A DNA stretch of 6,932 nucleotides, from positions 1 to 6,932 of the forward strand of contig JAISES010000328.1 in the NCBI GenBank assembly GCA_031263965.1. The letters are read 5' to 3'. The position numbers and the translations under genes are program-made. This document shows, in pieces, positions 1 through 5,606 of this stretch (positions within the stretch are counted from its first letter, which is position 1; every line of letters starts with the position of its first letter). Source of the stretch: Prevotella sp. GTDB taxonomy: Bacteria; Bacteroidota; Bacteroidia; Bacteroidales; Dysgonomonadaceae. The notes beneath the pieces are model-generated. The model worked only from the letters and a program-made list of their open reading frames with translations, did not search any database and was not told the origin of the DNA.

Positions 1-38
1 ATATTCGCTGCAACCCCTAATTCTTCAAATGTTTTCAT
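1..38 (-). CDS. DEAD-box RNA helicase, N-terminal fragment (12 codons, cut by window edge)
   Basis: On the minus strand an ATG at 38-36 opens a frame that runs off the left edge and reads MKTFEELGVAAN. This matches how many Bacteroidota DEAD-box helicases begin: a Phe-Glu-Glu-Leu-Gly segment that leads into the Q motif, where the conserved aromatic lies upstream of the Gln that contacts adenine. Such enzymes are cytoplasmic ATP-dependent RNA unwinding proteins used in ribosome assembly or mRNA turnover, often cold induced. Support comes from the context: a good TAnnTTTG promoter lies about 100 bp upstream in the right orientation, and the leader has a strong stem. Only 12 residues are visible, so the family call rests on the N-terminal pattern plus recall and could be wrong. 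The start codon and strand are more certain than the product. Confidence 0.55.
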   Translation of the reverse strand, partial: MKTFEELGVAAN

Positions 39-69
39 TAAAAATTTTATGTGATAAATAAGTCTTTCA

Positions 70-127
70 ATTGACTCACTCCCACCCCAAAACGAAACGA
101 TAAGAAGAAATAAGAGAGCCAGTCAAT
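70..127 (-). promoter_or_regulatory. Structured 5' leader stem upstream of the helicase start
   Basis: In the minus-strand transcript, positions 127-114 can pair with 83-70. Seven Watson-Crick pairs (ATTGACT with AGTCAAT) are followed by one G.G mismatch at 120/77, then six more pairs including two G.U wobbles. The loop is 84-113. The stem would begin within a few bases of the predicted transcript 5' end and finish about 31 nt before the ATG. It could stabilise the mRNA or take part in temperature-dependent or autogenous control, both known for leaders of DEAD-box genes in other bacteria. The structure is seen in the sequence; the role is inferred. Confidence 0.5.
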
Positions 128-136
128 AAAGCGGCG

Positions 137-144
137 CAAAGATA
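137..144 (-). promoter_or_regulatory. Bacteroidota-type promoter (-7 element TATCTTTG) for the helicase gene
   Basis: The minus strand reads TATCTTTG at 144-137 followed by CGCCGC, a perfect fit to the TAnnTTTG -7 consensus of the Bacteroidota primary sigma factor. No convincing -33 TTTG is visible at the usual 19-21 bp upstream; that stretch is A/T-rich. Transcription would start near 130, giving a leader of roughly 90 nt before the ATG at 38. Confidence 0.6.
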
Positions 145-212
145 GTGATTATTTTTTTTAATATCTACAGAATCACAGACTTTTTTATTATCGACCTATA
201 ATCCCATTCGGG

Positions 213-240
213 AGTTAACAAAACAAAATTAAAGTTAACT
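213..240. repeat. Paired AGTTAAC motifs, 20 bp apart
   Basis: AGTTAAC occurs at 213-219 and again at 233-239. Each contains the palindrome GTTAAC, so the pair reads as both a direct and an inverted repeat (AGTTAAC 213-219, GTTAACT 234-240). The spacing is close to two helical turns, as for a pair of operator half-sites on one DNA face. In such A/T-rich DNA a chance occurrence is quite possible. Confidence 0.25.
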
Positions 241-316
241 ACAGGATCACGATCTATTGACTTTTCTTTTAATTTTACATTAAAATATCTTATAAGAGGG
301 TGTCATTTATAGCAAA

Positions 317-404
317 TTAACCACGGAGTTTCACGGAGTAGAAAAATCACGGAGTTACACTGTGTAACTCCGTGAAAATAAACTCTGTGTAGCTCCGTGG
401 TTAA
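317..404. repeat. Nested 88-bp palindromic repeat built of CACGGAG units
   Basis: The outer arms 317-339 and 382-404 are inverted copies matching at 20 of 23 positions, both starting TTAACCACGGAG. Inside them, 347-360 and 362-375 form a perfect 14-bp palindrome (TCACGGAGTTACAC) around a single central T at 361. The core CACGGAGT occurs at 323-330, 332-339 and 348-355. Its complement, exact or with one change, recurs near 367-374, 383-389 and 393-399. It is therefore a tandem short repeat folded back on itself. I recall similar CACGGAG-rich intergenic repeats from many environmental bacteria, but cannot check copy number here. A mobile or extragenic palindromic element is the best reading. With no T-run it is a poor intrinsic terminator. 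Confidence 0.75.
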
Positions 405-626
405 AAACATATAAAGTAAGTATCTATAAACCAATATAATAATACTCTATTAAATATAAACTCTACTAAGGATATGGCAATTGTGTGTGTGTTTTTATAT
501 CACCTCCGCTTTGAAGCCTTAACTTAATGACATTGCGCTAAACCCGCATGCAAAAAAGAACAAAATCCATCTGAAAATAACTATAAAAAAGATTATATAT
601 CCATCCTTATTCCATTCATATTTTCC

Positions 627-634
627 TATCTTTG
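627..634 (+). promoter_or_regulatory. pepD: Bacteroidota-type promoter (-7 element TATCTTTG) for pepD
   Basis: TATCTTTG at 627-634 matches the TAnnTTTG consensus exactly. It lies 31 bp before the pepD ATG, so the transcript would carry a short leader of about 25 nt. No clear -33 TTTG is present. The sequence just before the ATG (TAAAACATAATTATT) is A/T-rich without a Shine-Dalgarno motif, as is usual in this phylum. Confidence 0.6.
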
Positions 635-665
635 TTATTATTCGTAATTTTAAAACATAATTATT

Positions 666-2120
666 ATGTCGAAAGAGATACTTAATCTAAAACCAAAACA
701 GTTGTGGAAACATTTCTACGATTTAACGCAAATTCCTCGTCCGACAGGACAAATGAAGGAAGTAACAAAGCATGTGATTGACTATGGCAAATCGTTAGGA
801 TTGGATGTGAAACAAGATAAGACAGGCAATGTGCTTATCGTCAAACCCGCAACAAAAGGGATGGAGAATGCTCCGGCTGTGATCCTGCAATCGCACTTGG
901 ATATGGTTCCACAAAAGAATTCGGATGTGAAACATGATTTTACTAAAGATCCGATAGAAACCAAAGTAGAAGGAAACCTGGTTAAAGCCGGATCGACCAC
1001 TCTGGGAGCCGACAACGGCATCGGAGCTGCTGCCATGATGGCCGTGCTGGAAGATACGAAGCTGAAACATGGTAAAATAGAAGCCCTATTTACAATTGAT
1101 GAAGAAGTAGGTATGGTAGGTGCGTCGGGACTGAAAAAAGGATTTCTTTCGGGAAGTATACTGTTGAATCTTGATACAGAGGAAATAGGTGAGCTTTGCG
1201 TAGGCTGCGCCGGAGGTGTAGACGTTAATGCAGAATGGGAATTTAAAGATGTAGAAGTTCCTAAAGGAGATATAGCTTACAAAGTAACACTGAAAGGACT
1301 TAGAGGCGGTCATTCGGGCACAGAGATACATTTGGGCAGGGCCAATGCCAACAAGCTGATGGCTTACTTCCTGAAAGATGCCATAAGCAATTATGAAGTG
1401 CGTCTGGCTTCTATCGATGGAGGATCGCTTCGGAATGCTATTCCCCGCGAATCGTTTGCGATAGTTACCCTGCCGGAAGAAGACGAAAAAGACTTCGCAA
1501 AATTGGTAAAGGAATACGAAAAGATTTTTAAAGAAGAGTATAAAGCGGTTGAGCACAACCTGTCGTTCAAAGCAGCTAAAACAGATTTGCCTGCAACGCT
1601 TATTCCCGAAGAAATACAAGATGGCCTGATCAATGCTGTTGTAGGTTGCCAGAATGGCGTTATCAGCATGCTTACAGACTTTGAAGGTATTGTGGAAACA
1701 TCGACAAACCTTGCGCGTGTGAAATCGGAACCGGGACGCGTTATAGCGCAAATGCTTGCACGCAGTTCGTCGGAAACACGTAAAGACGAAATAAGTTCGA
1801 GTCTCGAAAGCGTATTTTCATTAGCGGGCGCCAAAGTAACCATCGAGAACGGTTATCCGGGATGGCAACCCAATGCCCAGTCGGAAACATTGAATATGAT
1901 GTCGAAGCTTTATAAGGATACGTACAAGGAAGATGCCCATGTGGTGGTGGTTCATGCCGGACTGGAATGTGGTATTATTCTTTCGAGCACTCCGGGATTG
2001 GATATCGTTTCCTTTGGACCGACAATTCTCAACGCTCACTCTCCCGACGAATACGTGGAGGTAGATACAGTAGAGACATTCTACGATTATCTGGTGAAAA
2101 CGCTTGAGAATATTATATAA
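666..2120 (+). CDS. pepD: Xaa-His (aminoacyl-histidine) dipeptidase PepD, peptidase family M20C
   Basis: This cytoplasmic di-zinc peptidase hydrolyses Xaa-His dipeptides such as carnosine, and other unspecific dipeptides, to recycle amino acids. The 484-residue product has essentially the length of E. coli PepD. By alignment from memory with structurally studied PepD, the metal ligands are all present: His77 in SHLDM, bridging Asp116 in GADNG, Glu147 with catalytic base Glu146 in the DEEVG motif, Asp170 in NLDTEE, and His458 in AHSPDE. The lid/dimerisation domain carries GGHSG at 214-218, and VHAGLECG lies at 429-436. The N-terminal motif IPRPTGQ (23-29) is also typical. There is no signal peptide. 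The start follows a TAnnTTTG promoter at a short distance. It appears to be a single-gene transcript ending at the hairpin near 2248-2276. The family is certain; the exact dipeptide range is not. Confidence 0.95.
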   Translation: MSKEILNLKPKQLWKHFYDLTQIPRPTGQMKEVTKHVIDYGKSLGLDVKQDKTGNVLIVKPATKGMENAPAVILQSHLDMVPQKNSDVKHDFTKDPIETKVEGNLVKAGSTTLGADNGIGAAAMMAVLEDTKLKHGKIEALFTIDEEVGMVGASGLKKGFLSGSILLNLDTEEIGELCVGCAGGVDVNAEWEFKDVEVPKGDIAYKVTLKGLRGGHSGTEIHLGRANANKLMAYFLKDAISNYEVRLASIDGGSLRNAIPRESFAIVTLPEEDEKDFAKLVKEYEKIFKEEYKAVEHNLSFKAAKTDLPATLIPEEIQDGLINAVVGCQNGVISMLTDFEGIVETSTNLARVKSEPGRVIAQMLARSSSETRKDEISSSLESVFSLAGAKVTIENGYPGWQPNAQSETLNMMSKLYKDTYKEDAHVVVVHAGLECGIILSSTPGLDIVSFGPTILNAHSPDEYVEVDTVETFYDYLVKTLENII

Positions 2121-2125
2121 ATTCT

Positions 2126-2198
2126 ATTTCAAGATTTGGCTAATGCCGATTTTCAATTCACATTTCAAGATTTCAATATTTTGTATATCAACAAAATA
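2126..2198 (+). repeat. Direct repeat and small hairpin in the pepD 3' untranslated region
   Basis: ATTTCAAGATTT occurs at 2126-2137 and again at 2162-2173, 36 bp apart. Just after, TATTTTGT (2177-2184) can pair with ACAAAATA (2191-2198) around a 6-nt loop. The stem is all A/T except one G-C pair and has no T-run, so it is not a terminator. The repeats may be a remnant local duplication; no function is evident. Confidence 0.35.
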
Positions 2199-2247
2199 CA
2201 ATTGTGATTTGTGAAATTATTTATTGTAAACTATATAAATGAAACAG

Positions 2248-2280
2248 AAACGGCGTAGACTGAGTCCCCGCCGTTTTTTC
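2248..2280 (+). terminator. Intrinsic terminator of pepD, possibly shared by the convergent operon
   Basis: AAACGGCG (2248-2255) pairs with CGCCGTTT (2269-2276). An inner GAC/GTC helix (2258-2260 with 2264-2266) sits above a small internal loop. The plus strand continues with T-rich sequence through about 2290, a good rho-independent signal for pepD. In the minus direction the stem is followed by TTTCTGTTTCATTT, a weaker U-rich tail, so it could also end the acyltransferase operon, whose last stop codon is only 27 bp away. Confidence 0.8.
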
Positions 2281-2306
2281 TTATTTTTTTTACTTACTGA
2301 TGTTAC

Positions 2307-3455
2307 TTATTGGCCTATGGCTTCCAGATAATTCTTCAAGGTGTAAGAATACATTTCGAGCATTTTTTCCAGCACAAAGTCGTGATCGATATAATCCAGG
2401 TCTATCTTGCATATTTGCTTCTCCAAATATGCATTGAAGCTGTCCGATTGCTCTTTAGTGTATTTGCCGTTAAACCGGTCTGTTTTATAGAACAGGTCGT
2501 AAGCAATATAGTTGCAAGGGAATATCTCATAATTGCTATGTATCTCCTTATCAATAATATTGGCTGCCAGTTCGGCCTGAATACGTTTGTCCGGTTCGGT
2601 AATCTTATCCAATCCGGGATTGATACATTTACCCAAGCGGAACATCACATTCCCTTTTTTGCCCAAAATACCGATCTCCATATTTAACAGGTCATCGCGC
2701 TGACTTTTCTTAAATTCCGGATCATCGCGTTTTTGCTGGAATTCCTTTGCTTTGAGGTAATCGCAGGGATCGTACTCGTAGGATATGGAAAGCGGGATCA
2801 GATTCATTTCCCTGAGACTTTCCAGAAACGATTTATTGTCAGGATATAATGCCAACATTTTCAACAAGCTGTCCTGAGTCCTGTCGTCAGAATTCTTAGC
2901 CCTGCCCTCACGCTGGGCAATCCAGACAGATTCTTTTTTTTCGTTGATAGCATAGTGTATATACTCCGACATGTGTTTGGATGCGACAAGGCGTTCTTTG
3001 ACAGACAGTCCCCGCTTTACCAGAAAGCTCTTATTGAGCCTTACCAGTTTGTCTATCCATGGATGGATAAGCAGATTATCGCCAATGGCGATTTCAGTCG
3101 TTTCCAAACCCTGTTCGTGACGTAAGATATTGAATAATCCCGCATCAAGCACTATATCTCTGTGGTTCGACAAAAACAGATGCTCTACCGACCGGTCTAT
3201 ATTTTCCCAATTCTCGCTTTTTATGCTGGATGATACTCTCATACCCATAGCTTTCACTACAGGATAGATCATCGCAGTCTGAAATTGTTTCTTTGTCTTA
3301 TATTTCGACATTTCAGCGGAAAATTCATCCCAGTCTATTTCAGGAAGAATATATTTCACTGCATGCTGAAATCCGGGATCAACAAGTATATCCTGAATAG
3401 CTTGTTCCACCTCATAATCATACAAAGGCGCTATATCGTCAAATTTATCACTCAT
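2307..3455 (-). CDS. 1-acylglycerol-3-phosphate acyltransferase-like protein (LPLAT superfamily)
   Basis: This is probably a membrane-associated acyltransferase of phospholipid synthesis, moving a fatty acyl group to a glycerol-phosphate backbone. It is a 382-residue protein, longer than typical PlsC (about 240), with the LPLAT blocks in order. Block I is SNHRDIVLD, with His98 and Asp104 (Asp100 is also near). A block II-like segment GDNLLIHPWIDKLVRL precedes NKSFLVKR (125-148). Block III is IAQREGRAKNSDDRTQ, with Glu183-Gly184. Block IV is IPLSISYEYDP (220-230). About 85 N-terminal residues and a charged C-terminal region of about 150 residues flank this core, and no clear transmembrane segment is visible. 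It is the last gene of the operon, 8 nt after ddl, and has no separate promoter. The superfamily is well supported. Whether it acts as GPAT, LPAAT or on another acceptor is open. Confidence 0.8.
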   Translation of the reverse strand: MSDKFDDIAPLYDYEVEQAIQDILVDPGFQHAVKYILPEIDWDEFSAEMSKYKTKKQFQTAMIYPVVKAMGMRVSSSIKSENWENIDRSVEHLFLSNHRDIVLDAGLFNILRHEQGLETTEIAIGDNLLIHPWIDKLVRLNKSFLVKRGLSVKERLVASKHMSEYIHYAINEKKESVWIAQREGRAKNSDDRTQDSLLKMLALYPDNKSFLESLREMNLIPLSISYEYDPCDYLKAKEFQQKRDDPEFKKSQRDDLLNMEIGILGKKGNVMFRLGKCINPGLDKITEPDKRIQAELAANIIDKEIHSNYEIFPCNYIAYDLFYKTDRFNGKYTKEQSDSFNAYLEKQICKIDLDYIDHDFVLEKMLEMYSYTLKNYLEAIGQ

Positions 3456-3463
3456 GGTATATT

Positions 3464-4447
3464 TTAATTCTCTTTAAACTCGTTTTCGATAATTTCTGTC
3501 AAAACTTCAGTTATATTCAATCCGGCCGCGGCTACCTGTTGTGGTATGAAACTGGTCTGCGTCATTCCCGGAGTGGTATTCACTTCCAGGAGATAAGGGG
3601 TATCTTCGCTAATAATGAAATCGGCTCGGATAATACCTTTGGCGCCCACTAAATCGTATATCGTACGGGTAAGCTTTTGTATCCGTTCCGTCATATCCTC
3701 CGATATGCGCGCGGGAGTTATTTCTTCTACTTGTCCTTCATACTTCGCATAATAATCAAAGAATTCGTTGGTTGTAACAACTTCCGTCAATGGAAAGACA
3801 ACCTCTTTATCCTTTACTTTGTAGCAACCGCATGTCACTTCCCTGCCGCTTATGAAGCTCTCGATAATGACATCTGATGTTTCTGCAAATGCCGTATCAA
3901 TAGCCTCTTGCAATTGGCCGATGGTTTTTACTTTCGTTGTAGCAAAACTGGAACCTCCGGTATTTGGTTTTACAAACATAGGAAATCCCAGCTTATTTGC
4001 AATATCGACGATGTTATATTTTGTTTCTTTACTCAAATAAACAGATTGGGCAACCTTTATACCGAAGTTTTTCAGATAGTTATTACACACGAACTTATTC
4101 ATGGTAAGTGATGACGCCATCATGCCGCAGGTAGAATAAGGGATACTTAACATATCCAGATATCCCTGCATACGTCCGTCTTCGCCCGGCGTGCCATGGA
4201 TGGTTATGTATGCAAAATCGAAAGCCGTTTTTTCCCCAGTATCAGGATACCTAAAACTGAAATCGTTTTTATCGACAGGATAAATGTTCCCGTCTATGTC
4301 TACGGTCCAGCCCTCTTTTACTACTTTTACTTTATAGATAGTGTATTTTTCTTTATCCAGAAAAGAATATATACCAGCCATACTTTTAGCTGATATTACT
4401 ACTTCTGAGGTGTACCCCCCCCATACTACGGCTATGTTACGTTTCAT
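3464..4447 (-). CDS. ddl: D-alanine--D-alanine ligase
   Basis: This cytoplasmic ATP-grasp enzyme joins two D-alanines for the peptidoglycan stem peptide. From ATG 4447 the product is 327 residues, within the family range. Visible signatures are GG.TSE (10-15, Glu15 binding the first D-Ala), HGTPGEDGRMQGYLD (84-98), FVKPNTGGSS (158-167, Lys160 for ATP and Ser166 in the omega loop), AKY with Lys235 and Tyr236, and R274-A-D276F followed by LLEVNTTPGMT (286-296), with Glu288 and Asn290 as Mg ligands. The Glu-Ser-Tyr triad indicates D-Ala-D-Ala rather than depsipeptide specificity. The frame is open upstream to a TTG at 4537, but those 30 codons are only the translated GC-rich repeat, and MKRNIAVV is the normal family N-terminus, so 4447 is preferred. 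A G8 run lies at codons 9-11. It lies between rluD and the acyltransferase in one operon. Confidence 0.95.
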   Translation of the reverse strand: MKRNIAVVWGGYTSEVVISAKSMAGIYSFLDKEKYTIYKVKVVKEGWTVDIDGNIYPVDKNDFSFRYPDTGEKTAFDFAYITIHGTPGEDGRMQGYLDMLSIPYSTCGMMASSLTMNKFVCNNYLKNFGIKVAQSVYLSKETKYNIVDIANKLGFPMFVKPNTGGSSFATTKVKTIGQLQEAIDTAFAETSDVIIESFISGREVTCGCYKVKDKEVVFPLTEVVTTNEFFDYYAKYEGQVEEITPARISEDMTERIQKLTRTIYDLVGAKGIIRADFIISEDTPYLLEVNTTPGMTQTSFIPQQVAAAGLNITEVLTEIIENEFKEN

Positions 4448-4461
4448 TTTTTTATATTTAT

Positions 4462-4526
4462 CCTCCCCCTCCCGACCTCCCCCAAAAGGGGAGGAGTAGC
4501 CCCTCCTTTTGGAGGGGTTGGGGAGG
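4462..4526. repeat. GC-rich palindromic repeat between rluD and ddl
   Basis: This element is made of CCTCCCC/GGGGAGG units and fills most of the 91-bp gap. CCCCTCC (4500-4506) pairs with GGAGGGG (4511-4517) around TTTT. CCTCCCC (4476-4482) pairs with GGGGAGG (4488-4494) around CAAAA. Outer CCTCCCC (4462-4468) pairs with GGGGAGG (4520-4526), giving a three-way, cloverleaf-like fold. Its base composition is very unlike the flanking genes. I recall closely similar elements scattered between genes in many Bacteroidota genomes. No T-run follows, so it is more likely an inserted extragenic repeat than a terminator. As RNA it could alter processing or expression between rluD and ddl. Confidence 0.8.
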
Positions 4527-4538
4527 TGGCTTTTCAAG

Positions 4539-5606
4539 TTATACTTCCCTGTTTGCGGTATATGTCCGCCACTTATCCAAAAGCTGGCTCATATCCTCCG
4601 GAAGAGCTGATTCAAACATCATCTCTTCGCCCGTACGAGGATGCACAAAACCCAATGTCCGCGCATGCAATGCCTGACGCGGGCAGAGAGTAAAACAGTT
4701 TTGAACAAATTGCCTGTATTTAGCAAAGTTGGTTCCTTTAAGAATCTGATTGCCGCCATATCTTTCATCGTTGAAAAGCGTATGGCCAATATGTTTCATG
4801 TGTACGCGTATCTGGTGTGTACGGCCTGTTTCGAGACGGCACTGAACAAGAGTAACATAGCCCAGGCGCTCTATTACCCGGTAGTGTGTAACAGCAGGCT
4901 TGCCATGCTCTCCGTCGAGAAATACGGTCATCAGCATACGGTCTTTAAGGTCGCGGCCTATATTGCCCTCTATGCGCCCTTCGTCTTCGTTTACTGATCC
5001 CCAAACCAAAGCTACATACTGGCGTTTCGTTGTTTTATTAAAAAACTGCTCTGAAAGATGGGTCTTGGCAAATGCTGTTTTGGCAACAAGCAGAAGCCCC
5101 GATGTATCCTTATCTATACGGTGCACAACTCCCGGACGCGGGTCTTTGGCATCGTATTCGGGCGTATCCTTCAATCTGTAAGCTATGGCATTGACCAGAG
5201 TACCCTGATAGTTGCCGAAGCCGGGATGCACTACCATGCCGGGCGCTTTGTTTATCACCATCAGGTCGGCATCTTCGTAGACTACGTCGAGCGGTATATC
5301 TTCGGGAATTATTTCCAATTCGCGGGGAGGGCGGTTCATCACCACGGATATTACATCCAATGGTTTTATCTTATAGTTCGACTTTACGGGATTATCATTT
5401 ACAAGGATGCAATCGGCTTCGGCGGCTTGTTGTATGCGGTTGCGCGACACGCCTACAATATGCATGGCCAAGTATTTGTCCACACGTATCTGTCCTTGTC
5501 CCTTATCGGCGACAAACCGATAATGTTCATATAATTCGGAGTTTTGCCCGGTTGCAAAATCATCTTCCGAAAAATCTTCTATTTCGTCAAATGAATCGTC
5601 TGTCAT
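4539..5606 (-). CDS. rluD: RluD-like 23S rRNA pseudouridine synthase (RluA family with S4 domain)
   Basis: This enzyme converts uridines in RNA to pseudouridine; E. coli RluD does so in helix 69 of 23S rRNA. It has 355 residues. An acidic N-terminal extension (about 1-25) precedes an S4 RNA-binding domain at about 38-92 (RVDKYLAMHIVGVSRNRIQ). The RluA-type catalytic domain follows: NKAPGMVVHPG at 119-129, then GVVHRIDKDTSGLLLVAK with catalytic Asp165, then LETGRTHQIRVHM at 258-270. It ends with a segment around 284-320 that brings ALHARTLGFVHP into place. S4 plus this motif set fits RluD/RluC rather than RluA, which lacks S4. Its ATG shares one base with the stop of the upstream PASTA gene (TAATG), suggesting translational coupling. 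The family is very sure; the exact target uridines are inferred. Confidence 0.9.
   Translation of the reverse strand: MTDDSFDEIEDFSEDDFATGQNSELYEHYRFVADKGQGQIRVDKYLAMHIVGVSRNRIQQAAEADCILVNDNPVKSNYKIKPLDVISVVMNRPPRELEIIPEDIPLDVVYEDADLMVINKAPGMVVHPGFGNYQGTLVNAIAYRLKDTPEYDAKDPRPGVVHRIDKDTSGLLLVAKTAFAKTHLSEQFFNKTTKRQYVALVWGSVNEDEGRIEGNIGRDLKDRMLMTVFLDGEHGKPAVTHYRVIERLGYVTLVQCRLETGRTHQIRVHMKHIGHTLFNDERYGGNQILKGTNFAKYRQFVQNCFTLCPRQALHARTLGFVHPRTGEEMMFESALPEDMSQLLDKWRTYTANREV

Larger units (their letters stand above)
39..665. other. Intergenic region between divergent helicase and pepD genes
   Basis: This is 627 bp of A/T-rich DNA with no credible coding frame. It holds the helicase leader and promoter (39-144), a pair of AGTTAAC motifs 20 bp apart (213-239), the nested CACGGAG palindrome (317-404), a short TG run near 482-492, and the pepD promoter (627-634). 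In 405-600 I see nothing further beyond low-complexity A/T-rich sequence. Confidence 0.7.

Noticed and set aside
323..399. CRISPR-like array from repeated CACGGAG units
   Set aside because: Units are only 7-8 bp, spacing is irregular, half are on the opposite strand, and there are no spacer-sized unique segments or cas genes.
405..626. Small RNA, tRNA or small protein gene between the CACGGAG palindrome and the pepD promoter
   Set aside because: No cloverleaf, terminator hairpin, promoter element or open frame with codon structure could be found.
1086..1751. A 221-codon open frame on the minus strand inside pepD
   Set aside because: It is antisense to a certain gene with full catalytic motifs. 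Its product is rich in Phe, Cys and Arg with no recognisable domain, as expected of a shadow frame.
3464..4447. Van-type D-Ala-D-Lac ligase conferring vancomycin resistance
   Set aside because: Tyr236 in the AKY motif and the Glu15/Ser166 pairing match D-Ala-D-Ala ligases, and no vanH, vanX or regulatory genes are nearby.
4462..4526. Intrinsic terminator splitting the operon between rluD and ddl
   Set aside because: The hairpins are strong, but no T-run directly follows a stem on the minus strand and no TAnnTTTG promoter was found before ddl, so an inserted repeat is the better reading.
4448..4537. N-terminal extension of Ddl back to a TTG at 4537
   Set aside because: The extra 30 codons translate the GC-rich palindromic repeat, begin with a rare start codon, and precede the normal family start MKRNIAVV at 4447.
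5058..5534. A 158-codon plus-strand open frame opposite rluD
   Set aside because: It lies wholly antisense to the S4 and catalytic domains of the pseudouridine synthase, with no promoter and no recognisable product.
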